Notes: a model not told the origin generated them from the letters alone. Positions 52,153 through 62,362 are shown, counted from the stretch's first letter. The stretch: DNA of 64,000 bases from JAICMB01 sp035295125 (GCA_035295125.1 DATGJP010000051.1:1-64000); one strand, 5' to 3'. Made by a program: numbers and translations.

Positions 52153-55100
52153 CTACCGCTGAGCGAGGGCTTCTTCCCGCACCGGGGATGCGACACGGCG
52201 GCTGGGACGCAGCCAGTTCTGGAAGCGCTCCATGTAGAGGTAGATCACGGGCGTGATGTAGAGGGTCAGTAGCTGCGATACCACGAGGCCGCCGACCACG
52301 GCGAGACCGAGCGGCTGGCGGGCGTCGGCGCCTTCACCGTAACCGAGTGCGATGGGGAGGGTACCGAACAGCGCCGCGCAGGTGGTCATCATGATGGGGC
52401 GGAAGCGCAGGAGGCAGCCCGTGTAGATCGCGTCGCGGGCCTCCTTGCCGTTCACGCGTTGAGCTTCGAGGGCGAAGTCGATCATCATGATCGCGTTCTT
52501 CTTCACGACACCGAACAGCATGATGATGCCGACGAAAGCGTACAGGTCGAGTTCTTTGTGGAAGAGCTGCAGCGTAAGTAGCGCGCCAAACACCGCCGAT
52601 GGCAGACCCGACAAAATCGTGATGGGGTGAATGAAGCTTTCATACAGGACTCCCAACACAATGTAGATCACCAGGATCGCCACGATCAGGAGGATCGACA
52701 GGCCCTGGAAGGACTTTTGAAATTCCTTTACGGTGCCCTGGAATTTCACACTGATGGTCGACGGCATGCGGAGTTCCTGGACAACGTCGGTGACACGCTG
52801 CGCGGCTTCGCCCAGCGAGAAGCCCGGCTGAAGATTGAATGACACCGTGACTGCCGGAAGCTGTCCGAAGTGATTGATGTTCAGCGGACCGACGGTGCGT
52901 TTCACGTCCACTACCGAATCGAGGGGCACCAACTGGCCCTGGTTGGACCGGATGTACAGCTTTGACAACGTCTCCGGATTCTGTTGATAGCGCGGCTCGA
53001 GTTCCTCAATCACGGCGTACGAGTTCGCGGGCGAATAGATGGTAGACACTGTGCGATTCCCATAGGACGTATAGAGCGCGTCCTGAATCTGCTGGGGCGA
53101 CACGCCGAGAGAGGTGGCGCGGTCGCGATCGATGTTCACCATCAACTGCGGACTGCTGATCTGCAGGTCGGAGTTTACGTCGAGGAAACCGGGAAGCTGC
53201 CGCATACGATCCATGAGCTGCGGCACCCATCCGTAAATGTCCTTCAGGTTGGCGCTCTGCAGCGTCATTTGATAGACGCTGGTTGTGAACTGACCGCTAA
53301 TCTGGATGGGCGGCGGATTCTGGAGGAACGTGAAGATACCAGGCACGGCGAAGAGCTTCCCCCGCATCTCCTGAATCACCTGGTCCACTGACAACGCTCG
53401 CTGGTTTCGCGGCTTGAGGTGCATGAACATGCCACCCTGGTTGCCGCCCATGAGAAACGTGCCTGTATCCTGGACGTTCGGATCGGACTGCGCAATCATG
53501 GCGACGGCATGCTGGTGCTTGGCCATCGATTCGAAAGAAACGTCCTGACCCGCCATCATGATGCCGAAGATGAAGCCGCTGTCCTGGCTCGGGATGAAGC
53601 CGGTGGGCATGGTGAAGAACAGGTACAGCGTGCCGCCCAGCAGGGCAATCGCAAGCATTACGGTTGCGAATTGATGGCGCAGCGTCTTGCGCAGTGTGTA
53701 GTCATAGCCGCGGGCCAGTGCCTGGAAACCACCTTCGAGAATCCCGTAGATGTGCCCGTGTTTGCCGGTGGCGCTGTAACGAAGGAAGCGGCTGCCGAGC
53801 ATGGGGGTCAGGCTCAGAGAGACGAAGCCCGAGATCAGAATCGCGACCGTGATGGTCACGGAGAACTCATGCAACAGCCGGCCGACGATGCCGCCCATGA
53901 ACAGCACCGGTATAAATACGGCGACGAGCGAAATCGTCATGGAGAGAATGGTGAAGCCGATTTCTCGGGAGGCGAGGATCGCTGCCTCCATGCGGTTGTG
54001 GCCTAACTCCATGTGCCGGACGATGTTCTCAAGCATGACGATGGCGTCGTCGACCACGAAGCCGACCGACAACGTCAAAGCCATGAGCGAAAGGTTATTC
54101 AGGCTGTAGCCCAGCAGGTACATGACGGCAAACGTGCCGATGATGGACAACGGCACGGCCGCGCCGGGGATTAACGTTGCCGAGAGGTTCCGCAAGAAGA
54201 GGAAGATGACCATGACGACGAGGCCCACGGTCAGAACCAACGTGAACTTCACGTCGTTGATCGAGTTGCGAATGGAGTCCGATGCGTCGAAGGCGATGGA
54301 AAGATCGACCGCGGGTGGGATCTCCTTCCGCAGGATCGGCAGAAGCTGTTTAATGCTGTCGACCACCTCGACGGTGTTGGTGCCGGGCTGGCGATTGACG
54401 GCCAGAACGACGCCGCGCATATTGTTGAACCAGGCGACGGTCTTGTTATTTTCGACGTCGTCGATGACGCGGCCGAGTTGATTGAGGCGCACGGGGTTGC
54501 CGTTCTTCCAGGAAACGATGATCGGGCGGTAGGCGGCCGCGTTCGTAAGCTGCCCGTTCGATTCAACCGTAAACGACTGCCTGACGCCATCGAGTTTGCC
54601 GGTAGGCAGATTGCTGTTGCTGTTTTGAATTGCGTTGGTGACTTCGTCGATGCCGATGCCGCGGGCCATCAGCTTGTCAGGGTCAATTTGAACGCGGACT
54701 GCGTATTTCTGCGCGCCATAGACTTGCACGCGGGACACGCCGCTGGTCATTGAGATGCGCTGCGCGAGCAGCGTTTCCGCATATTCGTCGACGGTGTAGA
54801 GCGGGAGAGTCGATGAGGTCAGGGAAAGATAGAGGACCGGCTGCTCCGCCGGATTGACCTTCTGATAGCTCGGTGGACGCGGCATGGTGATTGGGAGCAC
54901 GCCCCCCGCTTTGGAGATTGCCGCCTGGATATCCTGCGCCGCCGCGTCGATGTTGCGGGTCAAGACGAACTGAACGGTGATCTGAGTACTGCCCTGGCTA
55001 TTGACGGAACTCATCGAATCGATTCCCGCGATGGTCGAAAACTCGCGTTCGAGGGGCGTCGCGACCGATGAGGCCATGGTCTCGGGACTCGCGCCAGGAA

Positions 55101-55251
55101 GGGCGGCGGTCACCTGAATCGTAGGGTAGTCAACGCTGGGCAGCGCCGCGACAGGAAGAGCGCGATATCCCACTATCCCGAATAGCAGGATGGCGAGCAT
55201 GACCAACGTGGTCATGATGGGCCGTTCGATAAAAATGCGTGAGAGATTCAT
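52153..55251 (-). CDS. RND efflux transporter, inner-membrane permease (MdtB/MdtC-like)
   Basis: An AcrB-type pump of 1032 residues with the typical start MNLSRIFIERPIMTTLVMLAILLFGIVGYRALPVAALP. Twelve transmembrane helices are arranged 1 + 5 + 1 + 5 around two large periplasmic loops. The helix 4 proton-relay motif is present (SVGFVVDDAIVMLENIVRHME, with two adjacent aspartates), as is the helix 6 and 10 pattern. It exports hydrophobic or anionic compounds with the adaptor encoded just upstream, 23 bp away. No outer-membrane TolC-type gene is next to it. Confidence 0.95.
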   Translation of the reverse strand: MNLSRIFIERPIMTTLVMLAILLFGIVGYRALPVAALPSVDYPTIQVTAALPGASPETMASSVATPLEREFSTIAGIDSMSSVNSQGSTQITVQFVLTRNIDAAAQDIQAAISKAGGVLPITMPRPPSYQKVNPAEQPVLYLSLTSSTLPLYTVDEYAETLLAQRISMTSGVSRVQVYGAQKYAVRVQIDPDKLMARGIGIDEVTNAIQNSNSNLPTGKLDGVRQSFTVESNGQLTNAAAYRPIIVSWKNGNPVRLNQLGRVIDDVENNKTVAWFNNMRGVVLAVNRQPGTNTVEVVDSIKQLLPILRKEIPPAVDLSIAFDASDSIRNSINDVKFTLVLTVGLVVMVIFLFLRNLSATLIPGAAVPLSIIGTFAVMYLLGYSLNNLSLMALTLSVGFVVDDAIVMLENIVRHMELGHNRMEAAILASREIGFTILSMTISLVAVFIPVLFMGGIVGRLLHEFSVTITVAILISGFVSLSLTPMLGSRFLRYSATGKHGHIYGILEGGFQALARGYDYTLRKTLRHQFATVMLAIALLGGTLYLFFTMPTGFIPSQDSGFIFGIMMAGQDVSFESMAKHQHAVAMIAQSDPNVQDTGTFLMGGNQGGMFMHLKPRNQRALSVDQVIQEMRGKLFAVPGIFTFLQNPPPIQISGQFTTSVYQMTLQSANLKDIYGWVPQLMDRMRQLPGFLDVNSDLQISSPQLMVNIDRDRATSLGVSPQQIQDALYTSYGNRTVSTIYSPANSYAVIEELEPRYQQNPETLSKLYIRSNQGQLVPLDSVVDVKRTVGPLNINHFGQLPAVTVSFNLQPGFSLGEAAQRVTDVVQELRMPSTISVKFQGTVKEFQKSFQGLSILLIVAILVIYIVLGVLYESFIHPITILSGLPSAVFGALLTLQLFHKELDLYAFVGIIMLFGVVKKNAIMMIDFALEAQRVNGKEARDAIYTGCLLRFRPIMMTTCAALFGTLPIALGYGEGADARQPLGLAVVGGLVVSQLLTLYITPVIYLYMERFQNWLRPSRRVASPVREEALAQR

Positions 55252-55274
55252 AGTAGTGCCCTTCCACCTGGCTT

Positions 55275-56483
55275 CTAGAAGGACTGCGAATCCACCTTGG
55301 AAGCCGGTACGGGCATGATCATTGCGCCCGGATACAGCGCCATCTGGCCATCGACGACGACGGTTTCACCCGGCGCCACGCCTTTCTCGATGACAGCTTT
55401 GCGGCCCGAAGTCTGGCCCACCGTTACAATGCGCGGCTCGACGGTGTGATCGGCCTTCACGACATAAATCATCTGGCCGCGCTGGCCGGCCTGGATCGCC
55501 TCCGACGGCACCACGGTAGCGTCGCTGCGCATACCGAGCGAGAGGGTGACGTTTACGAACTGTCCGGGCCACAGCACGTGTCCTTCATTCGTGAAGGTGG
55601 CCTTTAACTTGATTGTGCCGGTGTTTGAATCGACGGCATTATCGATGACGGTGACGGCGCCATGCACCGACTGTCCGGGATTGTCCTGGGGCGTCACGGA
55701 AACCGTCAGGGGACGCGCCCCCTGAGCGGCCCGCACAGCCGAGAGATGTTCTTCCGGCACGCCGAAAGTGACAAATATAGGGGTGAGCTGGTTGATAACG
55801 ACTAGCGGAACGTCGTTCGCCTTGATGAGATTGCCGGCCTGCACCAGGAGATTGCCCGCGCGTCCGGCGACGGGCGATCGGATTTCGCAGTAGCTCAGGT
55901 TGAGCTTCGCGGCGGCCACGGCAGCCTGATCGCTCTGGAGCGCGGCGCGGGCGCTTTCGATGGTGGCGCGGTCGGCATTAATGGATTCCCGCACGGTTTC
56001 CGCGCTGGTGCGGGATTGGTCGTACACCATCTTAGAAACGATGCCGTCCTTGGCCAACTGCTCGTTGCGGGCGGCGTCGGCGTCGTTGTATTTTGCCTGT
56101 GCTTCGTCTCGTTGGAGGCCGGCTTCGGACTGTCGCACGAGGGCGGTATCCTTGGCGATGGCGGCTTCGGCCTGGCGCAGCGCTTCCTCGTAAGGTCGAG
56201 GATCGATGGTGAAGAGCAGATCGCCCTGCTTAATGTTGCTGCCTTCCACGAAATGGACTTTCATCAATTCGCCGGCGATTTGGGACTTTACCTGGATGGT
56301 GATGGAGGGTTCCACGGTGCCGACGGCTTTGACTTCGATGGGCACTGATTCCTGGGTTGCGACAGCGATGCTAACGGGTACCGGAGGGCGTCCGGCGGGG
56401 CGCTGCTGCGCCTGCTGCTTTTTGCATGAGGCCATCGACAACACGACGGCCCCTAAAATTATGACGTTTTTGTAAAAAGACAC
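55275..56483 (-). CDS. RND efflux periplasmic adaptor subunit (membrane fusion protein)
   Basis: A protein of 402 residues with a lipoprotein signal (VILGAVVLSMAS-C, about residue 20). A biotinyl-lipoyl half (VKAVGTVEPSITIQVKSQIAGELMKVHFVEGSNIKQGDLLFTIDPRPYEE), a coiled-coil hairpin of about residues 95-190, a second lipoyl half (AVAAAKLNLSYCEIRSPVAGRAGN) and beta-barrel domains follow. It links the pump to an outer-membrane channel. It heads the two-gene operon with the RND permease. Confidence 0.94.
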   Translation of the reverse strand: MSFYKNVIILGAVVLSMASCKKQQAQQRPAGRPPVPVSIAVATQESVPIEVKAVGTVEPSITIQVKSQIAGELMKVHFVEGSNIKQGDLLFTIDPRPYEEALRQAEAAIAKDTALVRQSEAGLQRDEAQAKYNDADAARNEQLAKDGIVSKMVYDQSRTSAETVRESINADRATIESARAALQSDQAAVAAAKLNLSYCEIRSPVAGRAGNLLVQAGNLIKANDVPLVVINQLTPIFVTFGVPEEHLSAVRAAQGARPLTVSVTPQDNPGQSVHGAVTVIDNAVDSNTGTIKLKATFTNEGHVLWPGQFVNVTLSLGMRSDATVVPSEAIQAGQRGQMIYVVKADHTVEPRIVTVGQTSGRKAVIEKGVAPGETVVVDGQMALYPGAMIMPVPASKVDSQSF

Positions 56484-56607
56484 GACGGGTCACCGATCAG
56501 GAGGTTGACACCTTTAGTGTAGCGAAGGTGGGGAATTTCAGGGGATTCGGTGGGCATTACATAGCACTGATTCTTCACGTCCTTCGAAATTTGGAGGATG
56601 TGGAGGA

Positions 56608-56650
56608 GGGGCGGGTTAACAAACCGCCGCAGGCTAACAGCCTGCATCAC
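56608..56650. repeat. REP-like element, family B
   Basis: GGCGGGTTAACAAACCGCC followed by GCAGGCTAACAGCCTGC and the tail ATCAC. It is the best-preserved example of the two-hairpin form in the window. It sits between the DUF4097 gene and the RND operon. Confidence 0.75.
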
Positions 56651-56686
56651 AGGCTCAATTCAACTCGCCGTGGCATTGGCCTGAAA

Positions 56687-57628
56687 CTACATCTTCAGGA
56701 TCTTGATGGAGCCGTTGCGGGTTTCGAGTTCGATGAGCGGCCCACCGCTTCCGATGTTGCCTTCCAACTCTGAGCGGGTGCGCGAACCACCATGCGTCAG
56801 GACTTCGAAGTCCGAAGTAACGGAGCTGTGGTGCGACGTTTCGGCCCGGACCTTGGCGTTGGCGGATTCCGGAAGATGGAGCGTGATGGCGGAGTTTCTC
56901 GTGGTGGCTCGCACATCGGGCAGGCGTGAGCCTCGCAAAGTCAGGTCAATATGACCATTGGTGGTTTCCAGCTTCATTGGCCAGTTGGTGCTTGGATCGG
57001 CCACTCTCGCTTCGATGCTTCCGTTGGTTGTTCCGGCGTCGAGCGAACCATTTGTCGAATCGCAATCGATCGAGCCATTAGTGGAGTGCGCTGCGACATT
57101 TCCTTCAATTCGGTTGGCCTGGATGCGGCCGTTGGTGGTACGCGCGGTGACTTCCCCTTTGACTTCCAGGACCCGAATGCCGCCGTTCGTGGTGTGCAGC
57201 CGGGCGTTACCTTCGGTCATTTCCAGGCGGATTGAACCGTTGGTGCTACCGACGTCGTCGATCTGAATGCGCCTGGGGACGCGAATCGCGTAGCGCACAC
57301 CGGAATTGCCGTGGGTCCAGTCGGGCCGGAGGGTACGGATACGGACGTGACCCGAATCGTGGTTGATGTCGACCTTCAGATCGTCCAGAAGCGCTTTGCT
57401 GGACGCATACTTGGTTCCATTGATCTCGATGCTGTCCTGCTCCCAACTCGTGATTTCAATCGAGCCGTTCTGGTTGTCCACCGAGAGCGAGCCGCCGGGA
57501 GCAAACGCGTAGGCGTAGTGGAAATCGTCTTTGTAACGGTCGGAATCAGCCCAATCCTCGAAATCCACGCACGAGGTCAGCAACAACATGCAAGGCGCGC
57601 CGACGGCAAGACACCACAGTTTAGCCAT
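56687..57628 (-). CDS. DUF4097-type beta-repeat lipoprotein
   Basis: About 313 residues from the ATG at 57628, with a lipoprotein signal (PCMLLLTS-C). The mature part is a run of short repeats of the type TTNGSIxxxxxxGxVxAxTTNG (TNGSIRLEM, TNGGIRVLEV, TNGRIQANRI, TNGSIDCDST, TNGSLDAGT, TNGSIEARV, TNGHIDLTL, RNGSIKILK). Regular spacing of about 17-20 residues suggests a right-handed beta-helix with stacked asparagines. It matches DUF4097 proteins, whose role is unknown. It is divergent from pyc. Confidence 0.88.
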   Translation of the reverse strand: MAKLWCLAVGAPCMLLLTSCVDFEDWADSDRYKDDFHYAYAFAPGGSLSVDNQNGSIEITSWEQDSIEINGTKYASSKALLDDLKVDINHDSGHVRIRTLRPDWTHGNSGVRYAIRVPRRIQIDDVGSTNGSIRLEMTEGNARLHTTNGGIRVLEVKGEVTARTTNGRIQANRIEGNVAAHSTNGSIDCDSTNGSLDAGTTNGSIEARVADPSTNWPMKLETTNGHIDLTLRGSRLPDVRATTRNSAITLHLPESANAKVRAETSHHSSVTSDFEVLTHGGSRTRSELEGNIGSGGPLIELETRNGSIKILKM

Positions 57629-57696
57629 ACCAACGTCTCCTAACAACAGGATACGAACATGTCAGGCGGGGAGTTCCGGGATAATAGTCCTAGCCG

Positions 57697-60600
57697 ATGA
57701 AGAAGCTGCTTGCCTTAAACCGGGGTGAGATCGCAATTCGCATCCTGCGCGCCGCCAACGAGTTGCGCCTCCGAACCGTTGCTGTTTTTTCCCAGGAAGA
57801 TCGCCTGAGCCTGCACCGATTTAAGGCCGACGAGGCCTACTTGATCGGGGAGGGTAAGGGGCCGGTTCAAGCCTACCTGGACGTCGACGGGATCGTGGGA
57901 ATGGCGCACGAAAAGGGCGTTGACGCCATTCATCCGGGTTATGGTTTTCTGTCGGAGAACGCCGCTTTACCAAGGGCGTGCGAGAAGGCGGGCATCACGT
58001 TTATCGGGCCGAACGCCGAGATTCTGGAATTGCTGGGCGACAAGACCGCGGCTCGGAAACTGGCGATCCAGGCCGGCATTCCGGTGATTCCGGGTACGGA
58101 GGAACCGGTCCACGATCTGAGTGTCGCGGCGAAGATCGGCTTCCCGCTGATGGTAAAAGCGGCATTTGGCGGGGGCGGTCGCGGGATGCGGGTGGTGGAG
58201 AATCCTGAGGAGCTGGAAGCCAAAGTCGCCGAAGCTCGGGCGGAAGCCGGTGCGGCGTTCGGAAACGACGCGATTTTCCTGGAGCGGTACATCCGTCGTG
58301 CGCGGCACATCGAAATCCAGGTGCTGGCCGACCAGCACGGCTCCATTCTGCACCTTTACGAACGCGATTGTTCCGTTCAGCGGCGCAATCAGAAGGTGGT
58401 GGAGGTTGCGCCCGCGGTCGAGTTGGATCAATCGATTCGCAACGGGCTGGCGGAAGCAGCGGTCGCACTGGCGCGCGCGGCGGGCTACTACAATGCCGGC
58501 ACGGTGGAATTCCTGGTGGATGATGAGAGCGGCCAGTGGTATTTCATCGAGGTGAATCCACGCATCCAGGTGGAGCACACGGTGACGGAAATGGTGACCG
58601 GTGTAGACATTGTGCGTGCGCAGATTCAAGTGGCGCAAGGGCATAAGCTGCACGGGCCGGAAATGGGTTTACCGGCGCAAAGCAAGATTCCGATTCACGG
58701 CTATGCGCTGCAGTGCCGGGTCACGACCGAGGACCCCGGCAACAACTTCATGCCGGATTACGGACGGCTGCACACGTATCGCTCGCCCGCCGGGTTCGGG
58801 ATCCGGCTGGACGGCGCGTCGGCCTACGGCGGCGCCGTCATTACGCCGTACTACGATTCGCTGTTGGTGAAGATGACCGCGTGGGGGCGGAATTTCCCGG
58901 AAGCCTGCCAGCGCATGGATCGCGCGCTGCGCGAGTTTCGCATTCGCGGGGTCAAGACCAACATTCCGTTTCTCGACAACCTGGTCAACAACGAAGCGTT
59001 CCAGGCCGGGAAGACCACGACCTCGTTTCTCACCGATCATCCGTCCCTTTTCCGGTTTGCGCCGCGGCGGGACCGCGCCACGCGCCTGCTCACGTATCTC
59101 GCCGATGTGATCGTAAATGGGAACCCCGAAGTTGCGGACAAACCGCGCCCGGAGCGAGTCCGCCCGGCGCCGGTCCCACCACACGATTCGAGCGATCCGC
59201 CGAAGGGCACGCGGCAACTGCTGAAGGAAGTGGGGGCGGAGAAGTTTGCAGCCTGGATGCGGGAACAGAAGCGGCTGCTCATCACCGATACGACCTTCCG
59301 CGATGCACATCAATCCTTGATGGCCACACGTGTGCGCACTTACGACATGCTGGCCATTGCGAATTATGTGTCGCATCGGCTGCATAACCTGTTCAGCCTG
59401 GAAATGTGGGGCGGAGCAACCTTCGACGTGTCGCTGCGCTTCCTGCATGAAGACCCTTGGGTGCGCTTACGACGATTGCGCGAGGCTATTCCGAACATCT
59501 GTTTCCAGATGCTGCTGCGGGCCTCGAACGCGGTGGGATACACGGCTTACCCGGACAATGTCGTCGAAGCCTTTATTGAAGAGGCAGCGCTCGAGGGCAT
59601 CGACATCTTTCGCGTTTTCGATTCACTGAACTGGCTGCCGAATATGAAGGTAGCGGTGGAGGCAGTGCGGAAGTCGGGGAAGATTTGCGAGGCCGCAATC
59701 TGTTATACGGGCGACATCCTCGATCCACGGCGCGAGAAATACTCGCTGAGCTACTACGTGCGAATGGCCAAGGAACTCGAGAAGATGGGCGCGCACGTTT
59801 TAGGGATTAAAGACATGGCGGGGCTCTGCAAGCCGTATGCAGCGCATCGGCTCGTCGCGGCGCTACGCGACGAGATCGGGATCCCGATCCATTTCCACAC
59901 GCACGATACGAGCGGTATCAACGCCGCTTCAGTTCTGAAGGCCGCCGAGGCCGGGGTGCACGCGGCAGACGGCGCCATCGCATCGATGAGCGGTACCACC
60001 AGCCAACCCAATCTGAATTCGATTGTCGCCGCGCTGGCGCATACCGAACGCGAGACGGGGCTTGATTTCGACGCGCTGAACGTTTGCTCCGATTACTGGG
60101 AGACGGTACGCGCTTACTATCGGCCGTTCGACAACGCGCCACCTTCGGGAACAGCCGAAGTGTACGAGCACGAGATGCCCGGCGGCCAGTACACGAACCT
60201 CAAGGAGCAGGCCGAGTCGATGGGACTCGGACCGCGCTGGCACGAGATTGCGCAAACTTATGCGGACGTGAACTTCGCATTCGGCGACATCGTGAAGGTG
60301 ACACCTTCGAGCAAGGTGGTCGGCGACCTGGCAATCTTCCTGGTGAGCCACAACATGAGCGTTCGCGACCTGGAACGCATGGGACCGGACCACAATCTGA
60401 CGCTGCCCAATTCGGTGGTGGAGATGTTCTCGGGATCGCTCGGCGAGCCGGAAGGCGGTTGGCCGGAGAAGATGAGCGCGGTGATTCTGAAAGGTCGCAA
60501 GCCGCTGGCCGGGCGGCCGGGGGATCATCTGGCGGCCGTCGACCTTAAAGAGACCGAGGAGGCAGTGGAGCGGAAAATCGGTCACAAAGTGACACGGACC

Positions 60601-61122
60601 GACTTGATGAGCTACCTCATGTATCCCGATGTATTCGTCAAGTTCTCGCACGCCCGGAGCACTTTTGGCAATGTAGAGGTTCTGCCGACACCCCAGTTCT
60701 TCTATGGTTTGGGGAAGGCTGAAGAGGTCACCGTCGAGCTCGAACCCGGCAAGGCGTTGATCATCAAATTCCTGACCTCGAGCGAACCTCATCCCGACGG
60801 GACAAGAACCATATTCTTCGAGCTGAACGGGCAGCCTCGGGAGGTCACGGTGCGCGACCGCTCGCTGCAGGCCTCGGTGCCGGTTCGGCCGAAAGCGGAT
60901 CCGAACCAGCCAGGACACGTGGGCGCCCCGATTCCCGGCGCAGTGTCGAGCATTACCGCGGAGATCGGCGACACGGTGGCCAAGGGAGACCGGCTGCTCG
61001 TAATGGAAGCCATGAAGATGCAATCCACGCTCTACTCGCCGGTGGCGGGACGTGTAACGCAGAAGTTTGTAGCGGTCGGCGACAAGGTGGATGCGAAGGA
61101 CTTGTTGTTGATAATCGAGTGA
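57697..61122 (+). CDS. pyc: Pyruvate carboxylase, full-length single chain
   Basis: A protein of 1141 residues, the usual length for one-chain enzymes. The biotin carboxylase domain fills about residues 1-450 (LALNRGEIAIRILRAANEL, HPGYGFLSENA, KAAFGGGGRGMR, FIEVNPRIQVEHTVTE). The carboxyltransferase domain begins at TDTTFRDAHQSLMATRVRT (about 530) with WGGATFDVSLRFL, and the conserved-domain part is followed by the biotinyl site EAMKMQ (K1107). It replenishes oxaloacetate from pyruvate. GATAAT at 57680-57685 lies just before the ATG at 57697; if it is the -10, the transcript is nearly leaderless. Confidence 0.97.
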   Translation: MKKLLALNRGEIAIRILRAANELRLRTVAVFSQEDRLSLHRFKADEAYLIGEGKGPVQAYLDVDGIVGMAHEKGVDAIHPGYGFLSENAALPRACEKAGITFIGPNAEILELLGDKTAARKLAIQAGIPVIPGTEEPVHDLSVAAKIGFPLMVKAAFGGGGRGMRVVENPEELEAKVAEARAEAGAAFGNDAIFLERYIRRARHIEIQVLADQHGSILHLYERDCSVQRRNQKVVEVAPAVELDQSIRNGLAEAAVALARAAGYYNAGTVEFLVDDESGQWYFIEVNPRIQVEHTVTEMVTGVDIVRAQIQVAQGHKLHGPEMGLPAQSKIPIHGYALQCRVTTEDPGNNFMPDYGRLHTYRSPAGFGIRLDGASAYGGAVITPYYDSLLVKMTAWGRNFPEACQRMDRALREFRIRGVKTNIPFLDNLVNNEAFQAGKTTTSFLTDHPSLFRFAPRRDRATRLLTYLADVIVNGNPEVADKPRPERVRPAPVPPHDSSDPPKGTRQLLKEVGAEKFAAWMREQKRLLITDTTFRDAHQSLMATRVRTYDMLAIANYVSHRLHNLFSLEMWGGATFDVSLRFLHEDPWVRLRRLREAIPNICFQMLLRASNAVGYTAYPDNVVEAFIEEAALEGIDIFRVFDSLNWLPNMKVAVEAVRKSGKICEAAICYTGDILDPRREKYSLSYYVRMAKELEKMGAHVLGIKDMAGLCKPYAAHRLVAALRDEIGIPIHFHTHDTSGINAASVLKAAEAGVHAADGAIASMSGTTSQPNLNSIVAALAHTERETGLDFDALNVCSDYWETVRAYYRPFDNAPPSGTAEVYEHEMPGGQYTNLKEQAESMGLGPRWHEIAQTYADVNFAFGDIVKVTPSSKVVGDLAIFLVSHNMSVRDLERMGPDHNLTLPNSVVEMFSGSLGEPEGGWPEKMSAVILKGRKPLAGRPGDHLAAVDLKETEEAVERKIGHKVTRTDLMSYLMYPDVFVKFSHARSTFGNVEVLPTPQFFYGLGKAEEVTVELEPGKALIIKFLTSSEPHPDGTRTIFFELNGQPREVTVRDRSLQASVPVRPKADPNQPGHVGAPIPGAVSSITAEIGDTVAKGDRLLVMEAMKMQSTLYSPVAGRVTQKFVAVGDKVDAKDLLLIIE

Positions 61123-61169
61123 GATCATCGAAGCCGAAGCAGCGTCTAACGAGCGGACGAAGGAGTTCT

Positions 61170-61352
61170 ATGCGCTGGTTATTCGTGTCGCTGGTAATCG
61201 CGATCATCCTGAGCCTGTGGGGCGTATACGTAAACGAACCCGACAACAATCTGAACATCAGCCAGAAAGTCACATTCTGGTTTACGGTATGCGGCTTTTT
61301 GCTGACTGAATTTGTTCGGTTCTGCGTGTGGGTTCGGAAAAGGGATCTTTAA
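61170..61352 (+). CDS. Small membrane protein, 60 aa
   Basis: Starts at the ATG 61170, which follows AAGGAG by 5 nt. Two transmembrane helices (WLFVSLVIAIILSLWGVYV and VTFWFTVCGFLLTEFVRFCVW) with a short external loop rich in asparagine. A longer frame from 61119 would put the Shine-Dalgarno sequence inside the gene, so I reject it. No family is recognised. Its stop is directly followed by the TTG start of the DinB gene. Confidence 0.75.
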   Translation: MRWLFVSLVIAIILSLWGVYVNEPDNNLNISQKVTFWFTVCGFLLTEFVRFCVWVRKRDL

Positions 61353-61841
61353 TTGAACCTCACCGTTACGGAGCTGCTCAAGTACACTGACGAGGAGCGG
61401 GAGAAGTGGGAGCAATGGTTCCGGGAAAACGGTGAGGATGTGCTGAGAATGCCGATTGGCGGCGACCGTGAAACGACCGTCGGAGCGCTGATCCTGCATA
61501 TTTTCGGTCCCGAACAGCGCTACATCCAGCGTTTGCGCAATCAACAATTAAGTGAATACCGCGCGCGGCCATCGGACCGCGTGGATGCTGTCTTTGGCTA
61601 TGGCCTGGAGACACGCAAATTGATGCGCGATTATGTTGCACGGGCCAAGCCGGAGGAGTGGGAGCGCGTGATTGAGTTTGAGGTTTCGGGGCGCAAGTAC
61701 CGGGCAACGGCCCGCAAAGTAGTGCTGCACGCTCTGCTGCATGAAATCCGGCATTGGGCTCAGATTGCCCGCCTGGTGCGCGATCGTGGATTCGCACCGC
61801 CCGGCGATCACGATCTGCTAAGCAGTTCCGCGCTGCTGTAG
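61353..61841 (+). CDS. DinB family protein
   Basis: A four-helix-bundle protein of 162 residues. Likely metal-binding histidines are in ALILHIFGPEQRY (about residue 49) and HALLHEIRHWAQI (about 130-137). DinB-type proteins include thiol-dependent transferases, for example of bacillithiol or mycothiol. The TTG start is adjacent to the previous stop, with AAAGGGA upstream. Its TAG overlaps the GTG start of the PAP2 gene. Confidence 0.88.
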   Translation: MNLTVTELLKYTDEEREKWEQWFRENGEDVLRMPIGGDRETTVGALILHIFGPEQRYIQRLRNQQLSEYRARPSDRVDAVFGYGLETRKLMRDYVARAKPEEWERVIEFEVSGRKYRATARKVVLHALLHEIRHWAQIARLVRDRGFAPPGDHDLLSSSALL

Positions 61842-62362
61842 TGTGGGATCTCATCATCCGCGACGCGATTCACCAGCTTGCGTCGCCGGTACTCACAAAA
61901 TTGATGATCGCTATGAGCATCGTGGGCGCGTCGTATATAACGTGGCCGCTCACGGTGGTTTGCGTGGTTCTGTTCTATCGCGCGGGCAACATTCGCGCCC
62001 TGGGGCAGCTAGCGCTTTCAATGCCGGGCGCGCTGGCGCTCGAATTCACGGTGAAGCAGATCGTCAGGCGGCCGCGGCCCGAACCGTTCTTCGGCTATCC
62101 ACTGCCCCATTCCTACAGTTTCCCGAGTGGGCACGCGCTTTTCGCGGTGGCATGTTTTGGCATGCTGGCGACCCTGGTTGCGCCGCTTATTCCAACCCGG
62201 ATCGGTCGGGCGCTGCTGTGGACTGCGACAATCCTGTTAGTGGCGGCCATTGGTTTTTCGCGAGTGTACCTGGGAGTACATTACCCGAGCGACGTGCTCG
62301 GAGGCTACGCTATTGGTCTCGTGTGGGTGTGGCTCGCAAAGAAACTATGGCAGCGGCAGTGA
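61841..62362 (+). CDS. PAP2 family lipid phosphatase
   Basis: About 173 residues from the GTG at 61841, whose G is shared with the DinB stop codon TAG. Five or six transmembrane helices. The three phosphatase motifs are complete: KQIVRRPRP, PSGHALF and SRVYLGVHYPSDVLGG with the catalytic histidines. It dephosphorylates lipid phosphates such as phosphatidate or undecaprenyl diphosphate. Its 3' end overlaps the lipid kinase gene by 16 bp, so kinase and phosphatase are made together. Confidence 0.93.
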   Translation: MWDLIIRDAIHQLASPVLTKLMIAMSIVGASYITWPLTVVCVVLFYRAGNIRALGQLALSMPGALALEFTVKQIVRRPRPEPFFGYPLPHSYSFPSGHALFAVACFGMLATLVAPLIPTRIGRALLWTATILLVAAIGFSRVYLGVHYPSDVLGGYAIGLVWVWLAKKLWQRQ

